A stretch of 64,000 bases of DNA from Ideonella sp. (GCA_016721465.1 JADKIA010000015.1:124001-188000); one strand, 5' to 3'; numbered from the stretch's first letter, positions 16,460-27,391 are shown. The notes: a model not told the origin generated them from the letters alone. Made by a program: numbers and translations.

Positions 16460-17284
16460 ATGGCCATCGTCAAAGTAAAACCCACTTCGCCCGGCCGCCG
16501 TGCCGTCGTGAAGGTGGTGCACAAGCACCTGCACAAGGGTGCCCCCGAGGCCTCTTTGCTGGAGCCCCAGAAGCAGAATGCTGGCCGCAACAACAACGGC
16601 CACATCACGATGCGTCACAAGGGTGGTGGCCACAAGCACCACTACCGCGTCGTCGATTTTCTGCGCAACAAGGATGGTATTCCGGCAAAGGTCGAGCGCA
16701 TCGAGTACGACCCGAATCGCACCGCCCACATCGCGCTGGTCTGCTACGCCGATGGCGAGCGCCGCTATGTGATCGCGCCGCGCGGTCTGGAGGCTGGCGC
16801 GACGCTGATGTCGGGCGCCGATGCCCCGATCAAGGCGGGCAACACGCTGCCGATTCGCAACATCCCGGTCGGTTCCACGATCCATTGCGTGGAGATGCTG
16901 CCTGGCAAGGGCGCGCAGATTGCGCGTTCGGCCGGCACCTCCGTCACGCTGATGGCCCGTGAAGGCATCTACGCGCAGGTTCGCCTTCGCTCGGGCGAGG
17001 TTCGCAAGATCCACATCGACTGCCGCGCCACGATCGGCGAGGTGTCGAATGAAGAGCACAACCTTCGCCAGTACGGCAAGGCTGGCGCCATCCGCTGGAA
17101 GGGCATCCGCCCGACCGTCCGCGGTGTGGCCATGAACCCGGTGGACCACCCTCACGGCGGCGGCGAAGGCCGCACCGGCGAAGGTCAAGCCCAGGTTTCC
17201 CCGTGGAACACCTTGACCAAGGGCTACCGCACTCGCAGCAACAAGCGCACGCAGAACATGATCGTGTCGCGTCGCAAGAAGTAA
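16460..17284 (+). CDS. rplB: 50S ribosomal protein L2
   Basis: 274-aa protein of the peptidyl-transferase region. The N-terminus [20 protein letters not shown] is typical. The conserved [14 protein letters not shown] segment, with the histidine near the catalytic centre, lies at nt 17131-17172. It starts 3 nt after rplW. Confidence 0.98.
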   Translation: MAIVKVKPTSPGRRAVVKVVHKHLHKGAPEASLLEPQKQNAGRNNNGHITMRHKGGGHKHHYRVVDFLRNKDGIPAKVERIEYDPNRTAHIALVCYADGERRYVIAPRGLEAGATLMSGADAPIKAGNTLPIRNIPVGSTIHCVEMLPGKGAQIARSAGTSVTLMAREGIYAQVRLRSGEVRKIHIDCRATIGEVSNEEHNLRQYGKAGAIRWKGIRPTVRGVAMNPVDHPHGGGEGRTGEGQAQVSPWNTLTKGYRTRSNKRTQNMIVSRRKK

Positions 17285-17294
17285 GGGTCCCACC

Positions 17295-17570
17295 ATGGCA
17301 CGCTCACTCAAGAAGGGTCCCTTCGTGGACCACCACCTTCAAGCCAAGGCCGAAAAGGCTGTGGCCGGCAAGGACAAGAAGCCGATCAAGACCTGGTCGC
17401 GTCGTTCGACGATCCTGCCGGACTTCATCGGCTTGACCATCGCCGTGCACAACGGCAAGCAACATGTCCCCGTGTATGTGTCGGACCAGATGGTCGGACA
17501 CAAGCTCGGCGAGTTCGCCCTGACCCGCACGTTCAAGGGTCACCCGGCGGACAAGAAGGCGAAGAAATAA
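17295..17570 (+). CDS. rpsS: 30S ribosomal protein S19
   Basis: 91 aa, starting [15 protein letters not shown]. The motifs [25 protein letters not shown] are the family core. It forms a complex with S13 in the 30S head. Confidence 0.97.
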   Translation: MARSLKKGPFVDHHLQAKAEKAVAGKDKKPIKTWSRRSTILPDFIGLTIAVHNGKQHVPVYVSDQMVGHKLGEFALTRTFKGHPADKKAKK

Positions 17571-17582
17571 GGGGCCACGACG

Positions 17583-17912
17583 ATGGAAACCAAAGCAATC
17601 GTTCGTGGTGTTCGCCTCTCGGCCGACAAAGGTCGACTGGTGGCTGATCTGGTCCGCGGCAAGAAGGTGGACCAGGCGTTGAACATCCTGAACTTCACGC
17701 AGAAGAAGGCCGCCGGCATTGTCAAGAAGGCACTCGAGTCCGCGATCGCGAATGCCGAGCACAACGACGGCGCCGACATCGACGAGTTGAAGGTCACCTC
17801 GATCTACATCGAGCAGGGCGCAACACTCAAGCGCTTCTCCGCCCGCGCCAAGGGCCGTGGCAATCGCATCAGCAAACCCACCTGTCACATCTTCGTGACG
17901 GTCGGCAACTGA
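17583..17912 (+). CDS. rplV: 50S ribosomal protein L22
   Basis: 109 aa, starting [20 protein letters not shown]. The long hairpin that reaches into the exit tunnel is present, with the C-terminal [19 protein letters not shown]. No insertions associated with macrolide resistance are apparent. Confidence 0.97.
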   Translation: METKAIVRGVRLSADKGRLVADLVRGKKVDQALNILNFTQKKAAGIVKKALESAIANAEHNDGADIDELKVTSIYIEQGATLKRFSARAKGRGNRISKPTCHIFVTVGN

Positions 17913-17929
17913 GGCCAGAAGGGAAGAAC

Positions 17930-18808
17930 ATGGGACAAAAAATCCATCCGACCGGCTTCCGTCTGTCGGTCACCCGCGCCTGGGCTTCGCGCTGGTACGC
18001 ATCGAGCCGCAATTTCGCCGGGATGCTGGCTGAAGACTTGGCGGTGCGCGAGTACCTCAAGAAGAAGCTCAAGAATGCAGCGGTCTCGCGCATCCTGATC
18101 GAGCGCCCCGCCAAGAACGCGCGCATCACCATCTTCTCGGCACGTCCGGGTGTGGTGATCGGCAAGAAGGGCGAGGACATCGAAAACCTCAAGGCCGAGC
18201 TGACCCGCCGTCTGGGCGTGCCGGTGGCCGTGAACATCGAAGAAGTGCGCAAGCCCGAAATCGATGCGCAACTGATCGCCGACTCGATCACCCAGCAGCT
18301 TGAAAAGCGGATCATGTTCCGTCGCGCCATGAAGCGCGCGATGCAGAACGCGATGCGCCTGGGCGCGCTGGGCATCAAGATCATGTCGTCGGGCCGCCTG
18401 AACGGCATCGAAATCGCCCGGTGCGAGTGGTACCGCGAAGGTCGCGTGCCGCTGCACACCTTGCGTGCCGACATCGACTACGGCTTCTCAGAAGCCAAGA
18501 CCACCTACGGCGTCATCGGTGTCAAGGTCTGGGTCTACCGCGGCGACCACCTGGGTCGCGGTGAAGCCCCGGGCGCCAACAAGCCGGAAGGGCAGGACGA
18601 AGAGCGTCGTCCGCGCCGTGGTCCTCGTCCTGGTGGTCCGGGTGCTCCCGACCGCCGTGGCCCGCGTCCCGGAGCCGACCGTGGCCCACGCAGCGATGCG
18701 GCCCCGGCCCTCTCGGCCGACACGAAGCCCGCCGATGGCGCGGGCGATGGCAAGCCTGCTGTCAAGCGCGTGCGCAAGGTCGCCGCGCCGGGCACTGGCG
18801 CTGCCTAA
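17930..18808 (+). CDS. rpsC: 30S ribosomal protein S3 with long C-terminal tail
   Basis: 292 aa against 233 in E. coli. The N-terminal [16 protein letters not shown], the KH domain ([17 protein letters not shown]) and the C-terminal domain ending near [11 protein letters not shown] are standard. From about residue 215 there is a low-complexity tail rich in Arg, Pro, Gly and Ala ([20 protein letters not shown]). Such tails occur in other betaproteobacterial S3 proteins. The reading frame is clean. Confidence 0.97.
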   Translation: MGQKIHPTGFRLSVTRAWASRWYASSRNFAGMLAEDLAVREYLKKKLKNAAVSRILIERPAKNARITIFSARPGVVIGKKGEDIENLKAELTRRLGVPVAVNIEEVRKPEIDAQLIADSITQQLEKRIMFRRAMKRAMQNAMRLGALGIKIMSSGRLNGIEIARCEWYREGRVPLHTLRADIDYGFSEAKTTYGVIGVKVWVYRGDHLGRGEAPGANKPEGQDEERRPRRGPRPGGPGAPDRRGPRPGADRGPRSDAAPALSADTKPADGAGDGKPAVKRVRKVAAPGTGAA

Positions 18809-18820
18809 GGAGTCAAGATC

Positions 18821-19237
18821 ATGCTGCAACCAGCACGTCGCAAGTTCCGCAAGGAACAAAAAGGCCGCAACACAGGGGTCGCCACCCGCGGCGCCAATGT
18901 GTCGTTTGGCGACTTCGGACTGAAGGCCACCGAGCGTGGCCGCATCACGGCACGCCAGATCGAGGCGGCCCGCCGCACGATCTCGCGCCACATCAAGCGT
19001 GGCGGCCGGATCTTCATCCGCATCTTCCCGGACAAGCCCATCTCGCAAAAGCCCGCCGAAGTCCGCATGGGCAACGGCAAGGGCAATCCGGAGTACTACG
19101 TGGCCGAGATCCAGCCGGGCAAGGTGCTGTACGAGCTCAACGGCGTCCCCGAAGCTCTGGCGCGGGAAGCCTTTACGTTGGCCGCTGCCAAGTTGCCCCT
19201 GCGCTGCACGTTCGTGACGCGCATGGTCGGCGCCTGA
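18821..19237 (+). CDS. rplP: 50S ribosomal protein L16
   Basis: 138 aa, starting [37 protein letters not shown] is the conserved tRNA-proximal region. It lies 12 nt after rpsC and 16 nt before rpmC. Confidence 0.97.
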   Translation: MLQPARRKFRKEQKGRNTGVATRGANVSFGDFGLKATERGRITARQIEAARRTISRHIKRGGRIFIRIFPDKPISQKPAEVRMGNGKGNPEYYVAEIQPGKVLYELNGVPEALAREAFTLAAAKLPLRCTFVTRMVGA

Positions 19238-19253
19238 ACACGAAAGCAACACC

Positions 19254-19457
19254 ATGAGCAAAGCATCTGAACTCCGCGCGAAGGACGTCGCCGGCCTTGA
19301 GAAGGAAGTCACCGACCTTCTGAAGGCCCACTTCGGCCTGCGCATGCAGAAGGGCACGCAGCAGCTGGGCAACACCGCCACGCTGGGCAATACCCGACGT
19401 GACATCGCGCGTGTCAAGACCATCCTGACCGAGAAGAAGAAGGGAGCCGCGAAATGA
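19254..19457 (+). CDS. rpmC: 50S ribosomal protein L29
   Basis: 67 aa, two-helix protein at the tunnel exit ([19 protein letters not shown]). Its end overlaps the ATG of rpsQ by 4 nt. Confidence 0.95.
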   Translation: MSKASELRAKDVAGLEKEVTDLLKAHFGLRMQKGTQQLGNTATLGNTRRDIARVKTILTEKKKGAAK

Positions 19458-19729
19458 GCGAAGCCCAAGCCGCCGCCAAGAACACGCGTACCCTGGTCGG
19501 TCGCGTGGTCAGCGACAAGCGCGACAAGACGGTGACCGTCTTGGTCGAGCGTCGCGTCAAGCACGAGCTCTACGGCAAGATCGTCGCCAAGTCGCGCAAG
19601 TACCACGCGCACGACGAAAAGGGTGACTATCACATGGGAGACACGGTCGAGATCGCTGAAGGCAAGCCCATCAGCAAGACCAAGTCCTGGGTGGTCACGC
19701 GCCTGCTCGAAAAGGCCGCGCTGGTCTGA
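19454..19729 (+). CDS. rpsQ: 30S ribosomal protein S17
   Basis: 91 aa with the S17 core [20 protein letters not shown] and the [19 protein letters not shown] segment. It is the last gene of the S10 operon; a strong terminator follows 43 nt later. Confidence 0.97.
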   Translation: MSEAQAAAKNTRTLVGRVVSDKRDKTVTVLVERRVKHELYGKIVAKSRKYHAHDEKGDYHMGDTVEIAEGKPISKTKSWVVTRLLEKAALV

Positions 19730-19772
19730 AGCCTCAGGCAGTACGGGGCCTTCGGGCCCGGTGCGAGCCGAC

Positions 19773-19812
19773 ACGGCCGGAACGCTGGAATACTGGCTTC
19801 CGGCCGTTTTTC
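19773..19812 (+). terminator. Rho-independent terminator after rpsQ
   Basis: A 10-bp perfect stem (19773-19782 with 19798-19807) and a 15-nt loop are followed by five T residues. It separates the S10 operon from the peroxiredoxin gene. Confidence 0.85.
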
Positions 19813-19834
19813 TTTCGATTGAGAGGAGATCCTC

Positions 19835-20350
19835 ATGATCAAGGTTGGTGACAAGTTGCCCGCAGGCACGCTGAACGAATTTGTCGAGGTCGAGGGCAAT
19901 GGCTGCTCGATCGGACCGAACAGCTTCGACATCGAAAAGTCCACTGCCGGCAAGAAGATCGCTCTGTTTGCGCTGCCCGGAGCGTACACGCCGACCTGCT
20001 CGGCCAAGCACGTGCCGGGCTATGTGGCCCGGGCGCCGGAACTGAAGGCGGCCGGCATTGACGAGATCTGGTGTGTTTCCGTGAACGATGCGTTCGTGAT
20101 GGGTGCCTGGGGCCGGGATCAGAAAGCCAGCGGCGTCGTGCGCATGATGGCCGACGGCAGTGCCGACTTTGCCAAGGCCACCGGATTGACCTTGGACCTC
20201 ACCGCCCGCGGCATGGGCCTGCGCAGCAACCGCTACTCCATGCTCGTGGTGGACGGCGTCGTGAAGTCGTTGAACGTCGAAGGGCCGGGCAAGTTCGAAG
20301 TCAGTGATGCCGACACGATGCTTGGCCAGGCGAAGGCCCTGTTGGTCTGA
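19835..20350 (+). CDS. Peroxiredoxin (Prx5 type)
   Basis: 171-aa thiol peroxidase that reduces H2O2 and alkyl hydroperoxides. The peroxidatic-site motif PGAYTPTCSAKHVPGY is present, with the cysteine in the P-T-C context. DLTARGMGLRSNRYSMLVVDG is typical of the PRX5/hybrid family. GAGGAG precedes the ATG. It sits between the S10 and spc operons, behind a terminator and ahead of a separate rplN promoter. I believe this placement is common in Burkholderiales. Confidence 0.92.
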   Translation: MIKVGDKLPAGTLNEFVEVEGNGCSIGPNSFDIEKSTAGKKIALFALPGAYTPTCSAKHVPGYVARAPELKAAGIDEIWCVSVNDAFVMGAWGRDQKASGVVRMMADGSADFAKATGLTLDLTARGMGLRSNRYSMLVVDGVVKSLNVEGPGKFEVSDADTMLGQAKALLV

Positions 20351-20432
20351 CCGACAAGGGCCGCGGCGTGATGGCCTTGGAGCTCGGCAACCCCGGGTTT
20401 TGAAGGTTGCCAAGAAAAATCTTCATTGGCCG

Positions 20433-20462
20433 TTGACAGGACGATCAATCGCCAGTCATAAT
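20433..20462 (+). promoter_or_regulatory. Strong promoter of the spc operon (rplN)
   Basis: A perfect -35 TTGACA (20433-20438), an 18-nt spacer and CATAAT (20457-20462). It leaves a leader of about 150 nt before rplN. Confidence 0.75.
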
Positions 20463-20619
20463 CGCCAGCTTCGCCGGAATTTGGTCGCCTCGTTCGAGTG
20501 AGACCGGAAACCGGATCCGCCCCAAGCAGCAGGTGCCTCAAGCGCCTGGTGACGGGCCCAAGACTGACCGACCGAGGTGGGCGCCAAGCCCGCCGGGCCG
20601 GGACAAGTTGGGGACACAA

Positions 20620-20988
20620 ATGATCCAAATGCAATCGCGACTCGACGTCGCAGACAACACGGGCGCGAAGTCCGTCATGTGCATCAAGGTGCTTGGTGGC
20701 TCCAAGCGTCGCTATGCCGGCATTGGCGACATCATCAAGGTGTCGATCAAGGAAGCCGCGCCGCGTGGTCGCGTCAAGAAGGGCGAGGTCTACAGCGCCG
20801 TGGTCGTTCGCACCGCCAAGGGCGTGCGCCGCCAGGATGGTTCGCTGGTCAAGTTCGATGGCAACGCCGCCGTGCTGCTCAACGCCAAGCTCGAGCCGAT
20901 CGGCACCCGCATCTTTGGGCCGGTGACGCGCGAACTGCGTACCGAGCGCTTCATGAAGATCGTGTCGCTGGCGCCCGAAGTGCTCTGA
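20620..20988 (+). CDS. rplN: 50S ribosomal protein L14
   Basis: 122 aa, equal to the usual L14 length. The start at 20620 gives [20 protein letters not shown]; upstream in-frame codons are leader. [20 protein letters not shown] and the C-terminal [13 protein letters not shown] are standard. First gene of the spc operon. Confidence 0.97.
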   Translation: MIQMQSRLDVADNTGAKSVMCIKVLGGSKRRYAGIGDIIKVSIKEAAPRGRVKKGEVYSAVVVRTAKGVRRQDGSLVKFDGNAAVLLNAKLEPIGTRIFGPVTRELRTERFMKIVSLAPEVL

Positions 20989-21025
20989 GAGCCAAGCGCA
21001 GCACTCGAGGCAAAGGACTACTGCC

Positions 21026-21343
21026 ATGAACAAGATTCGCAAAGGCGACCAAGTCATCGTGTTGACCGGTCGTGACAAGGGCAAGCGCGGCGAGGTGTCG
21101 CTGCGCGTCAATGACGACAAGATCGTCGTTGACGGCGTCAACGTGGTGAAGAAGCACGTCAAGCCCAACCCGATGAAGGGTACGACGGGCGGCGTGGTCG
21201 ACAAGACGATGCCGATCCACCAATCGAATGTCGCAATCTTCAATGCCGCCACCGGCAAGGCTGATCGTGTTGGCGTGAAGACGCTGGCCGATGGCAAGCG
21301 TGTGCGCGTCTTCAAGTCCAGCGGCGAAGAGATCAAGGCTTAA
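21026..21343 (+). CDS. rplX: 50S ribosomal protein L24
   Basis: 105 aa. The KOW motif lies near the N-terminus ([19 protein letters not shown]), followed by [11 protein letters not shown]. It is an assembly-initiator protein of the 50S subunit. Confidence 0.97.
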   Translation: MNKIRKGDQVIVLTGRDKGKRGEVSLRVNDDKIVVDGVNVVKKHVKPNPMKGTTGGVVDKTMPIHQSNVAIFNAATGKADRVGVKTLADGKRVRVFKSSGEEIKA

Positions 21344-21352
21344 GGGGTCGAC

Positions 21353-21892
21353 ATGGCTCGTCTGCAAACGTTTTACCGTGAGAAGGTCGTTCCCGACCTC
21401 GTCACCAAGTTCGGCTACACGTCCGTGATGGAAGTGCCGCGCCTGACCAAGATCACGCTCAACATGGGTGTGAGCGAGGCGGTCGCCGACAAGAAGGTCA
21501 TGGACCATGCGGTGGGTGATCTGGCCAAGATCGCCGGCCAAAAGCCCGTGGTCACCAAGTCGCGCAAGCCCATTGCCGGTTTCAAGATCCGCGAGAACCT
21601 GGCGATCGGCTGCATGGTCACCCTGCGTGGCGTGCAGATGTTCGAGTTCCTGGATCGCTTTGTCACCATCGCGCTGCCGCGGGTGCGTGACTTTCGCGGC
21701 ATCTCCGGTCGTTCGTTCGACGGTCGCGGCAACTACAACGTCGGTGTGAAAGAGCAGATCATCTTCCCGGAAATCGAGTACGACAAGATCGATGCGCTCC
21801 GTGGTTTGAATATCAGCTTCACCACGACCGCCAAGACCGACGACGAGTGCAAGGCGCTGCTGGCTGCCTTCCGCTTCCCCTTCAAGAACTGA
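21353..21892 (+). CDS. rplE: 50S ribosomal protein L5
   Basis: 179 aa, starting [39 protein letters not shown] and the C-terminal [11 protein letters not shown] are typical. Binds 5S rRNA in the central protuberance. Confidence 0.97.
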   Translation: MARLQTFYREKVVPDLVTKFGYTSVMEVPRLTKITLNMGVSEAVADKKVMDHAVGDLAKIAGQKPVVTKSRKPIAGFKIRENLAIGCMVTLRGVQMFEFLDRFVTIALPRVRDFRGISGRSFDGRGNYNVGVKEQIIFPEIEYDKIDALRGLNISFTTTAKTDDECKALLAAFRFPFKN

Positions 21893-21900
21893 GGTGACCT

Positions 21901-22206
21901 GTGGCAAAACTTTCCCTCATTCAGCGTGAAGAAAAGCGTGAAAAGCTGGTCGCCAAGTTCGCGAAGAAGTATGCCGAACTGAAGGCCACGGCCAACGACG
22001 CCAAGAAGTCCGACGAAGAGCGCTACCTGGCGCGCCTGGAGCTGCAAAAGCTGCCGCGCAACGCCAACCCCACGCGTCTTCGCAATCGCTGCGAGTTGAC
22101 GGGCCGCCCGCGCGGCACGTTCCGCACCTTCGGCCTCGGCCGCAGCAAGATCCGTGAGCTCGCCTTCAAGGGCGATATCCCCGGCGTGGTCAAGGCCAGC
22201 TGGTAA
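21901..22206 (+). CDS. rpsN: 30S ribosomal protein S14
   Basis: 101 aa, the long form without the zinc-binding CxxC pair. It uses a GTG start (21901) eight bases after the rplE stop. The C-terminal [20 protein letters not shown] and KASW are conserved. Confidence 0.96.
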   Translation: MAKLSLIQREEKREKLVAKFAKKYAELKATANDAKKSDEERYLARLELQKLPRNANPTRLRNRCELTGRPRGTFRTFGLGRSKIRELAFKGDIPGVVKASW

Positions 22207-22229
22207 GCGGCACGAGCAGGAGAAATCAC

Positions 22230-22625
22230 ATGAGCATGAGTGATCCCATCGCCGACATGCTGACGCGCATTCGCAATGCGCAGTTGGTGCAGAAGGCGGT
22301 CGTGTCGATGCCGTCTTCCAAAGTGAAGGTGGCCATTGCCCAAGTCCTGAAGGACGAAGGCTACATCGACGGTTTTGCGGTCAAGGCCGACGGCGCGAAG
22401 AGCGAACTGGCAATCTCGTTGAAGTACTACGCCGGCAAGCCCGTCATTGAGCGCATCGAGCGTGTCAGTCGCCCAGGCCTTCGGGTCTACAAGGGCTATG
22501 ACGCGATCCCGCAGGTCATGAACGGCCTGGGTGTGGCGATCGTCACCACGCCCAAGGGCGTGATGACCGACCGCAAGGCTCGCCAAACCGGTGTCGGTGG
22601 CGAAGTCCTTTGCTACGTGGCCTGA
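22230..22625 (+). CDS. rpsH: 30S ribosomal protein S8
   Basis: 131 aa. The ATG at 22230 ([18 protein letters not shown]) has AGGAGA at a good distance; ATG 22236 is the alternative. It ends [11 protein letters not shown] as expected. In E. coli S8 autoregulates the spc operon. Confidence 0.97.
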   Translation: MSMSDPIADMLTRIRNAQLVQKAVVSMPSSKVKVAIAQVLKDEGYIDGFAVKADGAKSELAISLKYYAGKPVIERIERVSRPGLRVYKGYDAIPQVMNGLGVAIVTTPKGVMTDRKARQTGVGGEVLCYVA

Positions 22626-22647
22626 TCGGCAGACAGGAGAGACGAAC

Positions 22648-23181
22648 ATGTCCCGCGTTGGAAAGATGCCGATCGCCGTCCCGCAAGGGGTGGACGTGCA
22701 GATCACGGCCGACCAGATCACGGTCAAGGGTGCCAACGGCACCTTGGTGCGCCAGATGAATGCTCTGGTCACCGTTCAGAAGGAAGGCGCCGAAGTGAAA
22801 CTCGCGCCGGCCAACGACAGCGTTGAAGCCAACGCCATGAGCGGCACCATGCGTGCATTGCTGAACAACATGGTCAATGGCGTCAGCAAGGGCTTCGAGA
22901 AGAAGCTGACCCTGGTCGGTGTGGGCTATCGCGCCCAAGCCGCTGGTGCCAAGCTGAACCTGCAGATCGGGTTCTCGCACCCGGTGGCCAAGGACATGCC
23001 CGCCGGTGTCACGGTGGCCTGTCCGACCCAGACCGAGATCGTCATCAAGGGTGCCGATCGCCAGGTGGTTGGCCAAATCGCCGCTGAAGTGCGTGCGATC
23101 CGTCCTCCCGAGCCCTACAAGGGCAAGGGCATCCGCTACGCCGATGAGCGCGTGGTGCTGAAGGAAACGAAGAAGAAGTAA
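22648..23181 (+). CDS. rplF: 50S ribosomal protein L6
   Basis: 177 aa (E. coli 177). The start at 22648 behind AGGAGAG gives [17 protein letters not shown]. The C-terminal [16 protein letters not shown] motif is present. Confidence 0.97.
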   Translation: MSRVGKMPIAVPQGVDVQITADQITVKGANGTLVRQMNALVTVQKEGAEVKLAPANDSVEANAMSGTMRALLNNMVNGVSKGFEKKLTLVGVGYRAQAAGAKLNLQIGFSHPVAKDMPAGVTVACPTQTEIVIKGADRQVVGQIAAEVRAIRPPEPYKGKGIRYADERVVLKETKKK

Positions 23182-23191
23182 GGAGCCGAAC

Positions 23192-23557
23192 ATGCTGACA
23201 AAGAAAGAACAGCGCCTGCGTCGCTCCCGCCAGACTCGCGCTCGCATTGCGAGCCAGGGCGCCGTGCGCTTGACGGTCTTCCGGTCCAACCTTCACATCT
23301 ACGCCAGCGTCATTTCCGGCGAAGGTGATCGCGTGTTGGCTTCGGCCTCGACGGCCGAGAAGGAAGTGCGCGATCAACTCGGCGGCAACGGCAAGGGCGG
23401 CAATGCTGCTGCGGCCGTGCTGGTCGGCAAGCGCATTGCCGAAAAGGCCAAGGCCGCGGGTGTCGAGAAGGTCGCATTCGACCGTTCTGGTTTTGCGTAC
23501 CACGGCCGCGTCAAGGCGCTGGCCGATGCGGCACGCGAAGCTGGCCTGCAGTTCTGA
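23192..23557 (+). CDS. rplR: 50S ribosomal protein L18
   Basis: 121 aa, [32 protein letters not shown] and [20 protein letters not shown] are the family signatures. 5S rRNA-binding protein. Confidence 0.97.
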   Translation: MLTKKEQRLRRSRQTRARIASQGAVRLTVFRSNLHIYASVISGEGDRVLASASTAEKEVRDQLGGNGKGGNAAAAVLVGKRIAEKAKAAGVEKVAFDRSGFAYHGRVKALADAAREAGLQF

Positions 23558-23590
23558 GCGCCGAGCTTCCAAAAGTACAGGAATAGCAAC

Positions 23591-24109
23591 ATGGCAAAGT
23601 TTCAACCCCGCGCTCAAGCCGAAGCAAACGACGACGGCCTGAAGGAAAAGATGATCGCGGTGAACCGCGTCACCAAGGTGGTCAAGGGCGGCCGCACGCT
23701 CAGCTTCGCGGCGCTGACCGTCGTCGGCGATGGCGATGGCCGCATTGGCATGGGCAAGGGCAAGGCCAAGGAAGTACCGGTGTCGGTGCAGAAGGCCATG
23801 GAAGGCGCCCGCCGCAACATGTTCAAGGTGCAACTGCGCAACGGCACGGTTCACCACAATGTTCGAGGTGAGCACGGTGCGGCCAAGGTGCTGCTGGCGC
23901 CTGCGCCGGCCGGTACCGGCATCATTGCCGGCGGACCGATGCGCGCAGTCTTCGAAGTGATGGGTGTCACCGACATCGTCGCCAAGAGCTTGGGCTCGAG
24001 CAACCCCTACAACATGGTCCGCGCGACCCTGGACGCCCTGAAGCGCTCCACCACAGCCGCTGAAGTGGCAGCCAAGCGCGGCAAGACGGTTGAAGACATC
24101 TTCAACTGA
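23591..24109 (+). CDS. rpsE: 30S ribosomal protein S5
   Basis: 172 aa with the double-stranded-RNA-binding-like N-terminal region ([20 protein letters not shown]) and the [20 protein letters not shown] loop. It contributes to decoding accuracy. Confidence 0.97.
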   Translation: MAKFQPRAQAEANDDGLKEKMIAVNRVTKVVKGGRTLSFAALTVVGDGDGRIGMGKGKAKEVPVSVQKAMEGARRNMFKVQLRNGTVHHNVRGEHGAAKVLLAPAPAGTGIIAGGPMRAVFEVMGVTDIVAKSLGSSNPYNMVRATLDALKRSTTAAEVAAKRGKTVEDIFN

Positions 24110-24131
24110 CAGCCCAGCGTCGGAGAACACC

Positions 24132-24314
24132 ATGTCGGAAAACAAAACCCTGAAGGTCAAGCTGGTGCGCAGCCCCATCGGCTGCAAGCAGTCGCACCGC
24201 GACACCGTGCGCGGGCTCGGCCTGCGTCGCGTGAACAGCGAACGTGTGCTGGAAGACACCCCGGCCGTGCGCGGCATGATCAACAAGATTGCGTACCTGG
24301 TTCTGGTGCTGTAA
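24132..24314 (+). CDS. rpmD: 50S ribosomal protein L30
   Basis: 60 aa from the ATG at 24132 ([20 protein letters not shown]). The GGAG at 24122-24125 supports this start rather than an upstream in-frame codon inside rpsE. Confidence 0.95.
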   Translation: MSENKTLKVKLVRSPIGCKQSHRDTVRGLGLRRVNSERVLEDTPAVRGMINKIAYLVLVL

Positions 24315-24345
24315 GGCGCCGATCCGGATCGTTAGGACTTAAAAC

Positions 24346-24777
24346 ATGCAACTCAACACCATCAAGCCCGCAGCGGGTTCCAAGCATGCCAAGCGCCGGG
24401 TCGGGCGTGGCATTGGCTCGGGCCTGGGCAAGACGGCAGGCCGTGGCCACAAGGGGCAGAAGTCGCGTGCCGGTGGCTATCACAAGGTGGGCTTTGAAGG
24501 CGGTCAGATGCCGCTGCAGCGGCGCCTGCCCAAGCGTGGCTTCAAATCGCAGTCGCTCAAGTACAACGGGCAAGTCACCCTGACCGACCTCCAGCGCCTG
24601 GGCCTGGACGAAGTCGACTTGCTGGCGCTGAAATCTGCCGGTTTGGTGGGGCAGATGGTCAAGACCGTCAAGGTCATCAAGTCGGGCGAACTGTCCAACA
24701 AGGTGGTGCTCAAGGGCTTGATCGCCACCGCGGGTGCCAAGGCCGTGATCGAGGCCGCCGGCGGCTCGATCGCCTGA
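24346..24777 (+). CDS. rplO: 50S ribosomal protein L15
   Basis: 143 aa. The glycine-rich basic N-terminal tail ([20 protein letters not shown]) and [18 protein letters not shown] are standard. It lies 37 nt upstream of secY. Confidence 0.97.
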   Translation: MQLNTIKPAAGSKHAKRRVGRGIGSGLGKTAGRGHKGQKSRAGGYHKVGFEGGQMPLQRRLPKRGFKSQSLKYNGQVTLTDLQRLGLDEVDLLALKSAGLVGQMVKTVKVIKSGELSNKVVLKGLIATAGAKAVIEAAGGSIA

Positions 24778-24814
24778 TCGGCACTGGCGCACCAGTCCTT
24801 AGGCGAGAACCGTT

Positions 24815-26137
24815 TTGGCGACCTCTGCAAACCAGTTGGCCAAGAGTGGCAAGTTCGGCGACCTGCGTCGCCGGCTTGTATTCTTGCTGCTGGCGCTCGT
24901 GGTCTATCGCTTGGGGGCGCACATTCCCGTGCCCGGCATCGACCCGAACCAACTGCAGCAGTTGTTCAAGGGGCAGCAGGGCGGCATCCTGAGTCTGTTC
25001 AACATGTTCTCGGGTGGAGCGCTTTCGCGGTTCACCGTGTTCGCGTTGGGCATCATGCCGTACATCTCTGCGTCGATCATCATGCAGTTGATGACCTACG
25101 TTGTCCCCACGCTCGAATCCCTGAAGAAGGAAGGCGAGGCCGGACGCCGGAAGATCACGCAGTACACGCGCTATGGCACCTTGGGCCTGGCGTTGTTTCA
25201 GTCGCTGGGCATCGCGGTCGCGTTGGAAGGCTCGGCCGGCCTGGTCTTGTCACCGGGCATGGGCTTTCGCCTGACCACGGTCGTGAGCCTCACCGCCGGC
25301 ACGATGTTCCTGATGTGGTTGGGCGAGCAGATCACCGAACGTGGCTTGGGCAATGGCATTTCGATCCTGATCTTCGGCGGCATCGCTGCAGGCCTGCCCA
25401 ATGCCATTGGTGGCTTGTTCGAATTGGTCCGCACCGGCTCCATGAGCATCATCGCCAGCCTGTTCATCATGACCATCGTGGTGCTGGTGACGTTTGCGGT
25501 GGTTTTCGTCGAGCGAGGCCAACGCAAGATCCTGGTCAATTACGCCAAGCGCCAGGTGGGCAACAAGGTCTATGGCGGGCAGTCGTCGCACCTGCCGTTG
25601 AAGCTGAACATGTCGGGCGTGATTCCGCCAATCTTTGCCTCGTCGATCATCCTGCTGCCCGCAACCGTGGTGGGATGGATCGCCACGGGGCAGAGCGAAA
25701 GCCCGGTGATGCGAGCACTTAAGGACATCTCGGCGGCAGTCTCGCCGGGGCAGCCGATCTACGTGATGCTTTACGCCGCGATGATCGTGTTCTTCTGTTT
25801 CTTCTATACGGCCCTGGTGTTCAACAGCCGCGAGACAGCGGACAACCTGAAGAAGAGCGGCGCCTTCATTCCCGGGATTCGTCCCGGTGAGCAGACTGCC
25901 AAGCACATCGACAAGATCCTGGCCCGCCTGACGCTGGCTGGCGCGGTGTACATCACCTTGGTGTGCCTGCTGCCCGAGTTCCTGAATTTGAAATACAACG
26001 TGCCGTTCTATTTCGGCGGCACGTCGCTTTTGATCATCGTGGTGGTGACGATGGATTTCTGGGCGCAGGTCCAGAGTTACGTGATGAGTCAGCAGTACGA
26101 GTCGCTATTGAAGAAAGCGAATTTCAAGGCGAGTTGA
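24815..26137 (+). CDS. secY: Preprotein translocase subunit SecY
   Basis: 440-aa channel-forming subunit of the SecYEG translocon, with ten membrane-spanning segments expected and visible as long hydrophobic stretches. It begins at a TTG codon (24815) giving [20 protein letters not shown]; no better ATG fits the family start. [22 protein letters not shown] and the cytoplasmic [17 protein letters not shown] segment are conserved. infA starts 2 nt after the stop. Confidence 0.97.
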   Translation: MATSANQLAKSGKFGDLRRRLVFLLLALVVYRLGAHIPVPGIDPNQLQQLFKGQQGGILSLFNMFSGGALSRFTVFALGIMPYISASIIMQLMTYVVPTLESLKKEGEAGRRKITQYTRYGTLGLALFQSLGIAVALEGSAGLVLSPGMGFRLTTVVSLTAGTMFLMWLGEQITERGLGNGISILIFGGIAAGLPNAIGGLFELVRTGSMSIIASLFIMTIVVLVTFAVVFVERGQRKILVNYAKRQVGNKVYGGQSSHLPLKLNMSGVIPPIFASSIILLPATVVGWIATGQSESPVMRALKDISAAVSPGQPIYVMLYAAMIVFFCFFYTALVFNSRETADNLKKSGAFIPGIRPGEQTAKHIDKILARLTLAGAVYITLVCLLPEFLNLKYNVPFYFGGTSLLIIVVVTMDFWAQVQSYVMSQQYESLLKKANFKAS

Positions 26138-26138
26138 G

Positions 26139-26357
26139 TTGGCCAAGGACGACGTCATCCAGATGCAGGGCGAGATTCTGGAGAACTTGCCCAACGCCAC
26201 GTTTCGCGTGAAGCTGGAAAACGGCCATGTTGTGCTCGGCCACATTTCCGGAAAGATGCGCATGCACTACATCCGCATCCTGCCCGGCGACAAAGTAACG
26301 GTCGAATTGACGCCTTACGATTTGAGTCGCGCTCGCATCGTGTTCCGCGCGAAGTGA
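26139..26357 (+). CDS. infA: Translation initiation factor IF-1
   Basis: 72 aa, identical in length to E. coli IF-1, with the S1-like OB fold ([20 protein letters not shown]). It starts at TTG 26139, two bases after the secY stop, so translation is probably coupled. This placement between secY and rpmJ is common in betaproteobacteria. Confidence 0.96.
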   Translation: MAKDDVIQMQGEILENLPNATFRVKLENGHVVLGHISGKMRMHYIRILPGDKVTVELTPYDLSRARIVFRAK

Positions 26358-26376
26358 GTGCTTGAAGGAGAAGACG

Positions 26377-26490
26377 ATGAAAGTCTCTGCATCGGTCAAG
26401 AAGATGTGCCGCAATTGCAAGATCATCCGCCGCAAGGGTGTGGTGCGAGTGATCTGTACTGACCCGCGCCACAAGCAGCGTCAGGGCTGA
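26377..26490 (+). CDS. rpmJ: 50S ribosomal protein L36
   Basis: 37 aa, [20 protein letters not shown] through DPRHKQRQG. Zinc-binding C/C/C/H pattern (CRNC, then a C in VICTDPRH). GAAGGAG lies upstream of the ATG. Confidence 0.95.
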   Translation: MKVSASVKKMCRNCKIIRRKGVVRVICTDPRHKQRQG

Positions 26491-26525
26491 ACCGCCCCCG
26501 CTTCGCAAGCAGATAGAGGATCACC

Positions 26526-26891
26526 ATGGCACGTATTGCTGGCATCAACATTCCGCCACACAAACACGCTGAGATTGGCCTGACCGCCATCTACGGCATC
26601 GGCCGCACGACCGCGCAGAAGATCTGCGAATCGGTTGGCATCGCCTATTCCAAGAAGATCAAGGACCTGACCGACGGGGATCTCGAAAAGATCCGCGAAG
26701 AAGTCGGTCGCTTGACGATCGAGGGTGACCTCCGTCGCGAGCTGTCCATGAACATCAAGCGGCTGATGGATCTGGGCTGCTATCGCGGCATCCGCCATCG
26801 CCGCGGTTTGCCGATGCGCGGCCAACGCACGCGCACCAATGCACGCACCCGCAAGGGTCCGCGCAAGGGCGCTGCGGCGTTGAAGAAGTAA
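26526..26891 (+). CDS. rpsM: 30S ribosomal protein S13
   Basis: 121 aa, [20 protein letters not shown]. The C-terminal [18 protein letters not shown] is the rRNA/tRNA-contacting tail. First gene of the alpha operon. Confidence 0.97.
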   Translation: MARIAGINIPPHKHAEIGLTAIYGIGRTTAQKICESVGIAYSKKIKDLTDGDLEKIREEVGRLTIEGDLRRELSMNIKRLMDLGCYRGIRHRRGLPMRGQRTRTNARTRKGPRKGAAALKK

Positions 26892-26909
26892 CACTGATCG
26901 AGACACGAC

Positions 26910-27314
26910 ATGGCCAAAGCACCAGCCAATACCGCGGCGCGCCGCGTGAGCAAGAAGATCCGCAAGAACATTGCGGACGGCATCGCTCACGTCCACGCGT
27001 CGTTCAACAACACCATCATCACGATCACCGATCGCCAGGGCAGTGCCCTGGCCTGGGCCTCGTCCGGTGGCCAAGGTTTCAAGGGCTCGCGCAAGTCCAC
27101 GCCTTTTGCTGCACAGGTTGCGGCTGAAGTTGCGGGCCGTGCTGCGCAAGAGCAGGGCATCAAGAACCTGGACGTCCGGATCAAGGGCCCGGGCCCTGGC
27201 CGCGAGTCCTCGGTTCGGGCCTTGGCTGCGCTTGGCATTCGCATCAATTCGATCAGTGATGTGACGCCCGTGCCGCACAACGGCTGCCGGCCGCAGAAGC
27301 GGCGTCGCATCTGA
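26910..27314 (+). CDS. rpsK: 30S ribosomal protein S11
   Basis: 134 aa. [20 protein letters not shown] and the C-terminal [17 protein letters not shown] are diagnostic. Confidence 0.97.
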   Translation: MAKAPANTAARRVSKKIRKNIADGIAHVHASFNNTIITITDRQGSALAWASSGGQGFKGSRKSTPFAAQVAAEVAGRAAQEQGIKNLDVRIKGPGPGRESSVRALAALGIRINSISDVTPVPHNGCRPQKRRRI

Positions 27315-27341
27315 TGGATACGCGGCCGGGTTTCCGACCGC

Positions 27342-27391
27342 TATAATCAAGAGTTTTCCGTCAGCCGGCGGGTGCCATGGCATCTGCCGGC
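27342..27391 (+). promoter_or_regulatory. Candidate internal promoter and hairpin before rpsD
   Basis: A TATAAT box (27342-27347) lies in the 193-nt rpsK-rpsD spacer with no good -35. A stem follows: GCCGGC at 27364-27369 pairs with 27386-27391, with an inner self-complementary segment. S4 represses the alpha operon in E. coli, so this leader is a reasonable place to look for control. Confidence 0.4.
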
